Positions 14,899-22,671 of a stretch of 29,533 nt of DNA are shown piece by piece. Numbering within the stretch: position 1 is the stretch's first letter; each line of letters begins with the position of its first letter. The position numbers and the translations under genes were made by a program. Source of the DNA: Spirochaetota bacterium (lineage in GTDB: Bacteria; Spirochaetota; Leptospiria; Turneriellales; Turneriellaceae); NCBI GenBank assembly GCA_963205035.1, contig CAUJII010000004.1:1-29533 (forward strand), given 5' to 3'. The notes under the pieces were generated by a model that saw only the letters and a list, made by a program, of their open reading frames with translations, made no database searches and was not told where the DNA came from.

Positions 14899-17294
14899 TC
14901 GTCTTCTCCCTCGTAAAAATCTTTCGTGTGGACTGTCGGCTTTGTCGGCGCAATAGGCGTTTGCGGCATGAGCTCTTGATTTTCCCGCAAGTCCATTTTG
15001 TTACCGGTTTCGGGGCCTGTGCCTTCAAGAAAAAGTTCGGTATAAGGTTCGGCACAACTCTCTTGCGCGGGCTGGTTTGTCGTCGTGCAATAAAGAACTT
15101 TTGTTACGCCGCCGCCTTTGAGATACGCATCTTCGTGTTGAATGGTGGAGCTCACCTTGTTTTGAAAGTGCGCCCAGATGGGGGCGGCTACCGAAGCCGC
15201 TGTTTGACCAGGCCCTAAAGAAATACTCGGTCTGTCATAACCCACCCAGACAGCGGAAGTATAGCGCTTATTAAAACCGACGAACCACGCATCGCGGTAG
15301 CTGTTTGTTGTGCCGGTCTTTCCAGCCGCGTAGCCACCGTAGCCCGCAGAACGCACTGAGCGGCCTGTGCCTTTGTTGACCGCCGTCTCTAAGAGAGAGC
15401 GCACAATCGTCGCAGACCCCGCGCTAATTATCTGCTCGCGTTTTTGCTTCGGAGTGAAGTCTTTGAGTAGTTTCTTGTTACGGTCGAAAACTTTTGTGAG
15501 AAGCACGGGTTCGATACTTTCGCCGCCGCGTGCAAAATGCGAGAACGCGCGCGCCATCCCCAAAGGAGAAACTTCGTATGTGCCGAGTGCAATAGAAAGA
15601 TTGTACGGTATTTGATTCGGCGTGACATAGAGTTCTTTTGCAAGCGTGGGAATGACATTGCCCAAACCGACTTCACGCGCCAAGACGACGCTGACTGTGT
15701 TCACAGAAAAACGCAGTGCGTCTCTGAGGGTGATAAATCCCCGAAAGCCTGCACTGTAGTTTTCTGGCATCCATAAATCGCCTTGCTCGTCTATGGAGAC
15801 AATCGGCGAGTCGGGAAACTGTGTCGCGGCAGTCACTTTTTTGGTCTCGAGCGCGGCGGCATAAAGAAGCGGCTTGAACGACGACCCCGGTTGACGTTGC
15901 ATCTGCAAAGCCCTGTTGATTTGGTTTCGGGTGTTAAAGGGAAGTCCACCGACGACGGCTGTGACTTCGCCCGTTGCATTATCTATTTCAACGAGCGCGC
16001 CTTGCACTGCGAGATACCGGTTCGCAAAAGGATTATCGACCCGCACGGAAACGAGGAAGTTATCGAGCACCTCGTTACCTCCAAAGCCCAAGTTGACGAG
16101 TTCTAAAGGATCGATAAAGTCGTCGAAAAATTCCATGTGCATCTCGTATTGAGAGTAGCGCTTCTCAGGGTCGAGCGTCGGGAGATTCATCGCGAATTGC
16201 GCTAAGGTGAGGAGTGGGGCGTATTGCTTCGAGAGTTCGAGTTGCTTGGAGAAGAAATAATTGCGCGAAATATTATTTTGTGCGCGCAACCCCCGCCACA
16301 GAGCGCTTTGTGCGGCGTCTTGATGGTCTAAGTCCAACCCCGAATGAATTTTTAATCCTTCATTGTAAAGAGCATCTTTGCCGAATTCTTTTTCGAGGAT
16401 GGGCCTTACGTATTCAGAAAAATACGGCGCATGGTCAACGCGGCGGCCAAACGCCGTCTCGCTCGGCGCAATGTTCAGAGTGGAATAGTACATCCGTGCT
16501 TCTTCGTCGGCTTTTTGCGCTTGTACGATCGTAATGAATCCCAAGTCGACCATTTTCATAAGGGCATGCTGCATGCGCACATGCGAGAGCCTCGGGTTCT
16601 TTAGAGGCGAATACCGGTTGGGAGAACTCGGTAAGGTCGCCAAAATGGCAGCCTGCGCAACGGTGATTTTTTTGACGGTGGAGTCGAAGTAGAACTGCGT
16701 GGCCGCCTCGACTCCGTAAGTCCCATGGCCAAAATAGATTTGATTGCAATAAAGATACAAGATGCGGTCTTTCTTATAGAGCGCGTCGATAATAAGTGCC
16801 AGAGCCGCCTCTTTCGCCTTACGCGTAAACGTGCGCTTTTGATCGGTTAAGACAACTTTCGCCAACTGCTGCGTAATTGTCGATCCCCCCTGCTTGACTT
16901 GGCCCGCCTGCAAGTTGATAAGAAAGGCGCGGAGTATTCCCTGAGGAGAAAGGCCAAAATGCTCGTAGAAATGGTTGTCTTCCATCGCAATGAATGCCTG
17001 CTTGAGCTCCAATGGGATGTCTTGCTCTTTGACGAGAATGCGTTGATCTTGAAAAAACGTTGTGATGAGTCGGCCTTTACGGTCAAAGAGTTCACTGGGC
17101 ACAGAAGGCCTGTATTCATCCAAACGGAATGCCCGCCATGCTTGACTGAGCAGAATGAGCGAAAGCATGAAAACAAGAAAGAGAGAAAAAAAGGCCGCGC
17201 TAAGCTTTGCAACGCGGTGGTTTTCTCTCGTGTCGAGGATAAGCGAGGCTAACCGGCAAGCGGTGCGTGTAAGTAAAGAAAGAATACGATGCAC
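14895..17294 (-). CDS. mrcA: bifunctional class A penicillin-binding protein (PBP1a type)
   Basis: A 799-residue peptidoglycan glycosyltransferase/transpeptidase anchored in the inner membrane. One membrane helix lies at about 31-52. The GT51 domain follows with EDNHFYEHFG (105-114, catalytic Glu105) and GGSTITQQLAK (136-146). The transpeptidase domain has the SxxK motif S471-S-F-K474, SVN at 530-532 and KTG at 659-661, all intact. The C-terminus is acidic and Pro-rich. The start is GTG at 17294 with no clear ribosome site; no better start precedes the membrane helix. It is the first gene of a leftward run with dnaX. Confidence 0.93.
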   Translation of the reverse strand: MHRILSLLTRTACRLASLILDTRENHRVAKLSAAFFSLFLVFMLSLILLSQAWRAFRLDEYRPSVPSELFDRKGRLITTFFQDQRILVKEQDIPLELKQAFIAMEDNHFYEHFGLSPQGILRAFLINLQAGQVKQGGSTITQQLAKVVLTDQKRTFTRKAKEAALALIIDALYKKDRILYLYCNQIYFGHGTYGVEAATQFYFDSTVKKITVAQAAILATLPSSPNRYSPLKNPRLSHVRMQHALMKMVDLGFITIVQAQKADEEARMYYSTLNIAPSETAFGRRVDHAPYFSEYVRPILEKEFGKDALYNEGLKIHSGLDLDHQDAAQSALWRGLRAQNNISRNYFFSKQLELSKQYAPLLTLAQFAMNLPTLDPEKRYSQYEMHMEFFDDFIDPLELVNLGFGGNEVLDNFLVSVRVDNPFANRYLAVQGALVEIDNATGEVTAVVGGLPFNTRNQINRALQMQRQPGSSFKPLLYAAALETKKVTAATQFPDSPIVSIDEQGDLWMPENYSAGFRGFITLRDALRFSVNTVSVVLAREVGLGNVIPTLAKELYVTPNQIPYNLSIALGTYEVSPLGMARAFSHFARGGESIEPVLLTKVFDRNKKLLKDFTPKQKREQIISAGSATIVRSLLETAVNKGTGRSVRSAGYGGYAAGKTGTTNSYRDAWFVGFNKRYTSAVWVGYDRPSISLGPGQTAASVAAPIWAHFQNKVSSTIQHEDAYLKGGGVTKVLYCTTTNQPAQESCAEPYTELFLEGTGPETGNKMDLRENQELMPQTPIAPTKPTVHTKDFYEGEDE

Positions 17295-17356
17295 AACGCG
17301 ACAGGCACAACGCGCCGCATGGAGCGTAAACCGTTATGCAAAATTGAGTGAATTAT

Positions 17357-17400
17357 GAGTTTAGTCCTAAAACTCGCGCATGTGAGTTCTGAGACTAAAC
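17357..17400. promoter_or_regulatory. imperfect inverted repeat between divergent genes
   Basis: GTTTAGTC...ACTC (to 17375) pairs with GAGTT...GACTAAAC (17384-17400), about 14 of 17 positions, around the loop GCGCATGT. It lies between the mrcA start (-) and the unknown operon start (+), with no T-run on either side, so an operator is more likely than a terminator. A TTGACG at 17415-17420 could be a -35 element for the rightward operon. Confidence 0.4.
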
Positions 17401-17447
17401 CCGAATTATCACCGTTGACGTACGCCATCGCCAGCCAAGAATAACCC

Positions 17448-18062
17448 ATGATTGACGTTCTCGCCGAATCGCGTAAATACTTCGAGGCACGCCTCAAAGA
17501 GTGCCAGAAAACGCCGCATCTTCACACCGAACAGGTTAAGACATACAATCAATACCTGAGTATTGTGGCGAGTTCGACAAGCCCCGAGGATTACCGACAA
17601 AAACTCGGGCCGCTCGCCTCGATGTTTGCGATTGCGCGCGCCGAGCAGGTCGATAAATACTTCAACCTCATGCGCCTTTATCACAAACTGCAAATTCCCG
17701 ACAAACTCGCGGCGGCGAAGCTGCGCTACGACACAGCGGTTGCAGCGAAAAATCATGGCGACCTCGTCAACATGATGAGCACGGCGCAGAGCGAAGCTGC
17801 CAAAGGTGAAGCGAAGGGTTACGAGAAGCTGGGCTTGGCAGCGACGCTCATACAGTGCGTGTTCGCCTACATGAACGAGTCGGATGGGCCCGAAAAAAAT
17901 GGAATCCTCACGGGCCTCTTATCGACCTATACCGACCTCTTAAGAATCGATCCGACATTTCAGTGGCAATCCTACCAGACAGTACCTTATTCGTACGTCG
18001 TCTGTTTGGATGCTACGCGAATGCAACGACTCGGCGAAGTGTTCGCCAAGGCGAAGGAGTAA
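17448..18062 (+). CDS. unknown helical cytoplasmic protein, first gene of two-gene operon
   Basis: A 204-residue protein without signal peptide or membrane helix. Composition and heptad-like spacing indicate mostly alpha-helical structure (for example EARLKECQ, AEQVDKYFNLMRLYHKL and DKLAAAKLRYDTAVAAK). Three cysteines are scattered. I recognise no family. The ATG has no ribosome site, and a possible -35 (TTGACG) lies only 28 nt upstream, so the message may be leaderless or nearly so. It is followed two nt later by the next gene with a strong ribosome site, so the pair very likely acts together. Confidence 0.7.
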   Translation: MIDVLAESRKYFEARLKECQKTPHLHTEQVKTYNQYLSIVASSTSPEDYRQKLGPLASMFAIARAEQVDKYFNLMRLYHKLQIPDKLAAAKLRYDTAVAAKNHGDLVNMMSTAQSEAAKGEAKGYEKLGLAATLIQCVFAYMNESDGPEKNGILTGLLSTYTDLLRIDPTFQWQSYQTVPYSYVVCLDATRMQRLGEVFAKAKE

Positions 18063-18064
18063 TC

Positions 18065-19114
18065 ATGGACGAAGGTAGCCGAGGCATGCTCGATAGTTAT
18101 AAGTCGGGCATAGACAACTACGTAAAGAAATTGGGGATGGATCATCCCAAGGTGAAAGAGCTCCTCGCGTGCTTCGCGGATTTCGAAGCGTTGGCCGAAA
18201 AGTGCGGCGACTTTGGTGCTTTTCACGCCGCCGCCAGCGAACAGAAGTTATACGGCAAGCTGACGAATCTTATGACCGAAGCCGCGATGGCGCCCGCCCA
18301 TGGCACAGAGGGAGCGAGCGGCGAACCTACGGTTGCGCAGGCAGCCGCAGGTTACCACGCTGCGTATGATGCAATTTTACCGGAGATCAAGGCGGGGCCC
18401 ACGGGGAAGATTTACGAGCGCATTTTTCAGATCGAAAAAGAATGCGATTCACCGCTTGTCTTCATGCGCCGGCTTGCCGAAGAGCAACTACTCGTCGATA
18501 TTTCACGCATCCAGATAATCGCGGAATTTGGGCGTGCGCAAAAGCTGATAAAAGAAACTGAACACTTTACCGGTGGCGCGGGCCTCTCGCTGCCTGCAAG
18601 CGAAGCGTATTTCGATGCTGTCAAAAAATCGATGGCAGAAGCGACGAGCATTACCGAACTTGAATATCTCATGGTTGCGCGCTCCGAAATCGCTCAACTC
18701 GCCACCTTATGGGATACAACCTTTTGCACCGTGCTCTACAATCAATTTGGGTCCAACCTTGCTGGGTATATGCTCGACGGCACGGAAACGCAGCGCCAGC
18801 GTGTCGAAACGAGCTACCGTCATATTGCCGACTATTGGGGCGTCGATTGGGATTCGCTCCATAAAATCGAACGCGTGTGGGATTACTTTCAGAAGTCGCT
18901 TTGGGCAGCGGTTAAGAAAGATTATGCGGCGAAAAACATTGTCACACCCGAAGGATTCCGCGACTATCTGAAGACCTACCTCGACAAGGCCATGAAAGGT
19001 AAGCCACCGCTTCAGGTGAATACGCACAACGCGCGTGCACTATTTTGGGGAAAGGATCTCGCCCTCGCTGACGTGCACCAGGCATTACTTAATCCGCCGG
19101 ATTTACTCGCGTAA
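18065..19114 (+). CDS. unknown helical protein, second gene of two-gene operon
   Basis: A 349-residue soluble, mostly helical protein with no signal peptide or recognised domain. It has a short Ala/Gly-rich linker near residues 75-100 and a C-terminal part rich in Trp and aromatic residues (HIADYWGVDWD and VWDYFQKSLWAAVKKDY). ATG 18065 was chosen because AAGGAG at 18054-18059 lies five nt before it. The open frame reaches back to 17855, but that part overlaps the preceding gene in another frame. It converges with the ferritin-like gene, with six nt between stops and no terminator visible. Confidence 0.7.
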   Translation: MDEGSRGMLDSYKSGIDNYVKKLGMDHPKVKELLACFADFEALAEKCGDFGAFHAAASEQKLYGKLTNLMTEAAMAPAHGTEGASGEPTVAQAAAGYHAAYDAILPEIKAGPTGKIYERIFQIEKECDSPLVFMRRLAEEQLLVDISRIQIIAEFGRAQKLIKETEHFTGGAGLSLPASEAYFDAVKKSMAEATSITELEYLMVARSEIAQLATLWDTTFCTVLYNQFGSNLAGYMLDGTETQRQRVETSYRHIADYWGVDWDSLHKIERVWDYFQKSLWAAVKKDYAAKNIVTPEGFRDYLKTYLDKAMKGKPPLQVNTHNARALFWGKDLALADVHQALLNPPDLLA

Positions 19115-19120
19115 TGCGAC

Positions 19121-19858
19121 TCACAAAATCCAGCTCCAAAAAGAACGCCAAGTAAAGACAGCCTGACAAACTACAAGCTGCCATAAGGAGCGTTTTTCTG
19201 GAACGCCCAATAGACTGGCGGTATGCGCTCGGTTGCGAGGGCGTGCGTCTGAAAAGTAGGAATCCAAAAGTTTGACGGCTTTTATCGAGCCCTTTTTCTT
19301 GAAGCGATACCGCAAGAGCCGGTGTGCGAGTGCCATCGCCCAGTCCACGCGCAAATAGAGTCCCCAAAGGTAGTACCTCCGCCAGCGACTGACTGCTATG
19401 TACGCTTTCGTCTGCTCTTCACCAAACGCAATGTGTCCTTCTTCGTCTTTTGCAATGAGCTTCAAGGACTTTACGATGCGCGAGTCGTCGACCGCCTGGA
19501 TGAGGAATTGCATCATCGAATAGACCCACCTCTCGCCGACTGCCTTGTCGAGAAAGGAATGCTCCGCCCACATCCTTCCCGAGACAGGAGACATGATTTT
19601 TGTGAGAACCCACGAAGCGCGTGGCGGAGTGTCTCCCATTCCCAAGCTGCGGTAGAGCGCTTGGTACATGCGGGCGTGCTTAATCTCGTCGCGGATTTGC
19701 CCAGCCAAGAAATCCGCCTCGTGGAGAGACGGCGCGTGTAGGATTGCCTTCCCTTCCAAGAGGCCCGTGAGTTCGCCTTCGATAAAACGCGCAAAGACGA
19801 ACGCAAGGAGGTCTTTATCGTCTTTTGGATTGAGTTTTTCTTTAGCGGGTATTTGCAA
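19121..19858 (-). CDS. ferritin-like diiron protein
   Basis: Soluble four-helix-bundle protein of about 245 residues. The carboxylate/histidine ligand pattern is complete: Glu29 in FIEGELTGL, E58-I-K-H61, Glu109 in AVGERW and E139-E-G-H142. This places it in the ferritin-like diiron superfamily (oxygenases, desaturases, rubrerythrin relatives), but the substrate is not deducible. A basic, Trp-rich C-terminus (WRRYYLWGLYLRV, later FTWRSFWSWIL) may associate with membranes. The open frame begins earlier, but I choose TTG at 19858 because GAGGAGGT lies directly upstream (complement of 19862-19869) and the conserved helix follows. Confidence 0.75.
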   Translation of the reverse strand: MQIPAKEKLNPKDDKDLLAFVFARFIEGELTGLLEGKAILHAPSLHEADFLAGQIRDEIKHARMYQALYRSLGMGDTPPRASWVLTKIMSPVSGRMWAEHSFLDKAVGERWVYSMMQFLIQAVDDSRIVKSLKLIAKDEEGHIAFGEEQTKAYIAVSRWRRYYLWGLYLRVDWAMALAHRLLRYRFKKKGSIKAVKLLDSYFSDARPRNRAHTASLLGVPEKRSLWQLVVCQAVFTWRSFWSWIL

Positions 19859-20129
19859 TGGACCTCCTCGAGAAGAGCACTCCAGTCCTTTGGACGTGAG
19901 AACGCATCGGCTGTAAAGCCTAAAGAGACCGCGCCAGAACTCGCACAAACGAAAAAAAATTGACGCGACGATTCACCCTCGGGGAAAAACTTTTCCGTGC
20001 ACAGTTCAATCCTCCGCCAAGAAGCAGAAAAGGCGGAGTGAGAGGGATAGTCTCTCGAAGACGTGCACGCATAAGAAAACGAACGGCCGAATAAGCCGTC
20101 CAAAGTTTGGTAACTTTAAGGAGTAGAAA

Positions 20130-20219
20130 ATGAGTAACCAAGTCGAAAAGAACACCGCAAGCGCACGCACGCTAATACCACCCCAGCGATATTTTCAAGA
20201 GACCCTAAGGTTTCAATAA
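20130..20219 (+). CDS. possible 29-residue small protein
   Basis: ATG 20130 to TAA 20217-20219 encodes 29 residues beginning MSNQVEKNTASARTL and ending YFQETLRFQ. AAGGAG at 20118-20123, six nt before the ATG, is one of the best ribosome sites in the window, and a small hairpin sits just before it. There is no hydrophobic segment, and only one lysine, which argues against a lysine attenuator. It may be a real small protein, a leader peptide, or the truncated start of a lost gene. Confidence 0.35.
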   Translation: MSNQVEKNTASARTLIPPQRYFQETLRFQ

Positions 20220-20232
20220 CGCGACCGAATCT

Positions 20233-20261
20233 TTGATTCTGTTGTAGTTCTCGATTACAAG
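20233..20261 (+). promoter_or_regulatory. candidate sigma-70 promoter for dapF-dapL
   Basis: TTGATT (20233-20238) and TACAAG (20256-20261) are separated by exactly 17 nt, each matching the housekeeping consensus at four of six positions. The predicted transcript would begin near 20268, about 36 nt before the dapF ATG. Confidence 0.35.
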
Positions 20262-20263
20262 AT

Positions 20264-20291
20264 TTGTTCCGCGTCTAAAACGGGGGAACAA
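20264..20291 (+). other. hairpin immediately before the dapF ribosome site
   Basis: TTGTTCC (20264-20270) pairs perfectly with GGAACAA (20285-20291), and two inner C-G pairs are possible. The stem ends two nt before the AGGTGG ribosome site of dapF. It could modulate ribosome access; there is no T-run for termination. Confidence 0.4.
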
Positions 20292-20303
20292 AAGGTGGTA
20301 AAT

Positions 20304-21173
20304 ATGCAATTTGAAATCTCTAAATTCCATGGCACGGGGAATAGTTTTATCCTCATGGACAACCGTGACGGTAAGGTTAGAAATCCGCCGGATTTTGCAG
20401 TCAACATCTGCGATAAAAATTTTGGCATCGGCGCCGATGGTTTAATTTTGGTCGAAGACTCGACGGTGCACGATACCCGTATGCGTATTTTTAACGCAGA
20501 CGGGAGCGAACCCGAGATGTGCGGTAACGGCATCCGTTGCTTCACGTATTTTGTGCACGAAAAGAAAATTCTTTCAGGCCGTGGTGTCGGGGAAAGCTTT
20601 GCCATCGAAACGGGCGCGGGGCTCATTCGTACGAGGCTTGTTTCTGAGAAAGACGGCCTTGCGCAAGTTGAAGTTGATATGGGGAAGCCTGCCTTCGTTT
20701 CGCCGGCCATCGGTAATGCCGAGGCCGTATCTGTCGTTCACTCGCCAACCGAATACCGCCGCGCACGTTTAGCCGATCGCGACTATACCTTCGTATCGAT
20801 GGGGAATCCGCACGCGGTCACGTTTGTCGAGGACTTTGATTTCTCCTATTGCGCCGTGGGTGAAGCGGTAGAGAAAAACCGCACGGTCTTTCCACAAGGC
20901 ACGAACGTCGAGTTTGTCAAAGTTATGCCCGATAAGCGTACGCTCGAGATGCGCGTGTGGGAGCGCGGTTGTGGGGAGACCTTGGCTTGCGGCACGGGGG
21001 CTTGCGCTTCGGTCGTCGCGGCAACGCTCCAAGGCCATGCCACGCAAGGGGTCGATACGACTGTCCGACTGCGCGGGGGGGACCTCGTTATCCGTTGGCA
21101 AGACGATAACCACATCGTGATGCTCGGCGGTGCGCAGCGCGTCATCACAGGAACGTATTTTTTACCGAGCTAA
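20304..21173 (+). CDS. dapF: diaminopimelate epimerase
   Basis: Cofactor-independent epimerase converting LL- to meso-diaminopimelate for lysine and peptidoglycan. Both catalytic cysteines are present in their motifs: Cys73 in EMCGNGIRC and Cys229 in LACGTGACAS. Substrate-binding segments GTGNSFILMDN (10-20), GADGLILVE (44-51), MGNPHAV and FPQGTNVEFV are also present. The 289-aa length is typical. ATG 20304 is preferred over an in-frame GTG at 20295 because AGGTGG at 20293-20298 is correctly spaced for 20304. It is followed 14 nt later by dapL, whose product supplies its substrate. Confidence 0.96.
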   Translation: MQFEISKFHGTGNSFILMDNRDGKVRNPPDFAVNICDKNFGIGADGLILVEDSTVHDTRMRIFNADGSEPEMCGNGIRCFTYFVHEKKILSGRGVGESFAIETGAGLIRTRLVSEKDGLAQVEVDMGKPAFVSPAIGNAEAVSVVHSPTEYRRARLADRDYTFVSMGNPHAVTFVEDFDFSYCAVGEAVEKNRTVFPQGTNVEFVKVMPDKRTLEMRVWERGCGETLACGTGACASVVAATLQGHATQGVDTTVRLRGGDLVIRWQDDNHIVMLGGAQRVITGTYFLPS

Positions 21174-21187
21174 AACCAGGGGGAGTT

Positions 21188-22417
21188 ATGGCATGGATTA
21201 ACGAAAACTATTTGAAACTCAAAGCGGGGTATCTCTTCCCCGAAATTTCACGCAGGGTAGAAAAATTTTCGAGAGAAAATCCCGACAAGAAAATCATCCG
21301 CATGGGGATTGGCGATGTCACAAAGCCGCTGGTGGCGAGTGTCGTTCGAGCTTTTGAAGAGGGTGTGCGAGAGATGGCCACCGCCGCGACCTTCCGAGGG
21401 TATGGCCCCGAGCAAGGGTATGCGTTCTTGCGCGAGCTCGTAGCACAGTGGGATTACCAAAGCAGAGGCGTTCAGATTTCAGCAGACGATATATTTATCT
21501 CCGACGGTTCCAAATGCGACACCGGGAATATTCTCGAGATTTTTGGAAACCAAAATAAAATCGGTATCTGCGACCCCGTGTACCCCGTCTATGTCGATTC
21601 CGCCGTGATGGGCGGCCGCACAGGCGCTGTACAAGAGAACGGTTATTTTGATGGACTCTATTATCTACCGTGCGGCGAAGAGTCGCACTTTCTGCCCAAA
21701 ATACCCGAACAAAAACTCGACCTTGTTTTCTTGTGTTTTCCGAATAACCCCACAGGGCAGACTGCGACGCGTGAATATCTTACGCAGTGGGTTGACTATG
21801 CTCGAGAAAATGACTGCATTCTACTTTATGATGCAGCATACGAGGCATTCATCCGCGACGTAGAAATCCCCCATTCCATTTTTGAAATCCCCGGTGCGAA
21901 AAGCGTAGCTATGGAATTCCGTAGCTTCTCCAAGACAGCGGGCTTTACCGGAACACGGTGCGCTTTTACCGTCGTCCCCCAAGAGCTGGAGGCTCGAAAC
22001 TCCCAAGGCGAGAAGTTCCCCATCCGACCTCTCTGGTCGAGACGGCAGACGACAAAATTTAACGGGGTGTCGTACCCTGTCCAGAAGGCGGCAGCGGCAG
22101 TCTATTCGACGGAAGGCAGAAAAGAAGTCGCGGAGGTTATCGACTACTACCTCGAAAACGCACGCATCATGAAAGCCTCTCTCTTGCGCATGGGATTTAC
22201 TGTCTATGGCGGCAAGAATGCGCCGTATATTTGGCTTAAAACGCTCAGAGGCATGAAAAGTTGGGAATTTTTTGATTTGCTCCTTAAAGAAGCGGGTGTC
22301 GTAGGGACGCCCGGTGCCGGGTTCGGCCCAGCGGGTGAAGGCTTCTTTAGACTTTCGGCTTTTGCCGAGAGAGAAAGTGTCGAAGAAGGGCTACTGCGAA
22401 TTTCCAAGATTCAATAG
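21188..22417 (+). CDS. dapL: LL-diaminopimelate aminotransferase
   Basis: PLP enzyme that makes LL-diaminopimelate directly from tetrahydrodipicolinate and glutamate, bypassing the succinylase and acetylase routes. Fold-type I signatures: GYGPEQGYAFLRE (71-83), SDGSKCDTGN (105-114), CFPNNPTGQ (183-191), LYDAAYEAFI (213-222) and the Schiff-base lysine in SFSKTAGFTGTR (Lys249). 409 aa, as in the family. A very strong GGGGGAG ribosome site precedes the ATG. The stop codon TAG is completed by the first base of an inserted palindromic element; the encoded end KIQ is unchanged relative to the reconstructed pre-insertion sequence. Confidence 0.95.
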   Translation: MAWINENYLKLKAGYLFPEISRRVEKFSRENPDKKIIRMGIGDVTKPLVASVVRAFEEGVREMATAATFRGYGPEQGYAFLRELVAQWDYQSRGVQISADDIFISDGSKCDTGNILEIFGNQNKIGICDPVYPVYVDSAVMGGRTGAVQENGYFDGLYYLPCGEESHFLPKIPEQKLDLVFLCFPNNPTGQTATREYLTQWVDYARENDCILLYDAAYEAFIRDVEIPHSIFEIPGAKSVAMEFRSFSKTAGFTGTRCAFTVVPQELEARNSQGEKFPIRPLWSRRQTTKFNGVSYPVQKAAAAVYSTEGRKEVAEVIDYYLENARIMKASLLRMGFTVYGGKNAPYIWLKTLRGMKSWEFFDLLLKEAGVVGTPGAGFGPAGEGFFRLSAFAERESVEEGLLRISKIQ

Positions 22418-22628
22418 GGCGCGGGATAAGTCAGGTGGGGCCACGGCGAAAAATTTTGCTGCCTTTTACGATGACGACCTATGAAAATCACGAGCAGGTT
22501 GCAAACCGTTATGCGAGGCTTTTCTAAAAGGAAAAGCCGGCGCTCGTGATTTTTTGAAGATTTTGAGGCAAAATTTTTTGTAAAGCGAGAGAATATCCCA
22601 CCTGATTTATCCCGCGCCCAATTCAGTA
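22409..22628. mobile_element. MITE-like concentric palindrome with 8-bp flanking duplication
   Basis: The body is 22417-22620. The terminal inverted repeats are 23 bp (22417-22439 and 22597-22619, beginning GGGCGCGGGATAA), differing at one position. Inside are three more paired segments around nearly the same centre: AAAAATTTTGC (22449-22459 with 22568-22578), AAAATCACGAGC (22484-22495 with 22542-22553) and GGCTTTTC (22517-22524 with 22531-22538). Flanks ATTCAATA (22409-22416) and ATTCAGTA (22621-22628) agree at 7 of 8 positions, like a target-site duplication. No transposase is encoded, so it would be non-autonomous. The family is not identified. Confidence 0.7.
22484..22555 (+). terminator. 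intrinsic terminator within the palindromic element
   Basis: The AAAATCACGAGC / GCTCGTGATTTT stem, with a nested GGCTTTTC-TAAAAG-GAAAAGCC hairpin, is followed by TTTTT. Transcripts of dapF-dapL would probably end here. Confidence 0.55.
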
Positions 22629-22639
22629 AAAAGAATTGC

Positions 22640-22671
22640 CACGCCATAGTGGTAGATAAAGCTGTGGCGTG
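22640..22671 (+). promoter_or_regulatory. hairpin covering the start of the lamin-tail lipoprotein gene
   Basis: CACGCCATA (22640-22648) pairs with TGTGGCGTG (22663-22671) over nine positions, one of them G-U, with a 14-nt loop. The right arm includes the GTG start at 22669, so the structure would hide it in the mRNA. Confidence 0.35.

Larger units (their letters stand above)
19859..20303. other. structured non-coding region between divergent diiron gene and dapF
   Basis: 445 nt with no long gene. On the + strand it holds: GGAAAAACTTTTCC palindrome near 19983-19996; a perfect 7-bp hairpin CTCCGCC/GGCGGAG (20012-20018 with 20032-20038); ACGGC/GCCGT near 20083-20099; AAAGTT-TGGT-AACTTT at 20102-20117; a 29-codon ORF with a strong ribosome site (20130-20219); a candidate promoter and another hairpin before dapF. 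On the - strand the 5' end carries the diiron gene's ribosome site. It could contain a regulatory RNA. The lysine-riboswitch consensus was looked for and not seen. Confidence 0.45.

Noticed and set aside
17855..18064. Upstream extension of the second unknown-operon protein
   Set aside because: It overlaps the first gene out of frame, while ATG 18065 has a well-placed AAGGAG.
19949..20303. Lysine riboswitch before dapF
   Set aside because: The characteristic conserved boxes of the lysine riboswitch were not found, and the most likely promoter lies downstream of most of the region.
20130..20303. The 29-codon ORF as the start of a frameshifted longer gene
   Set aside because: No other frame continues a plausible protein before dapF, so a simple frameshift is not supported, though a truncated remnant cannot be excluded.
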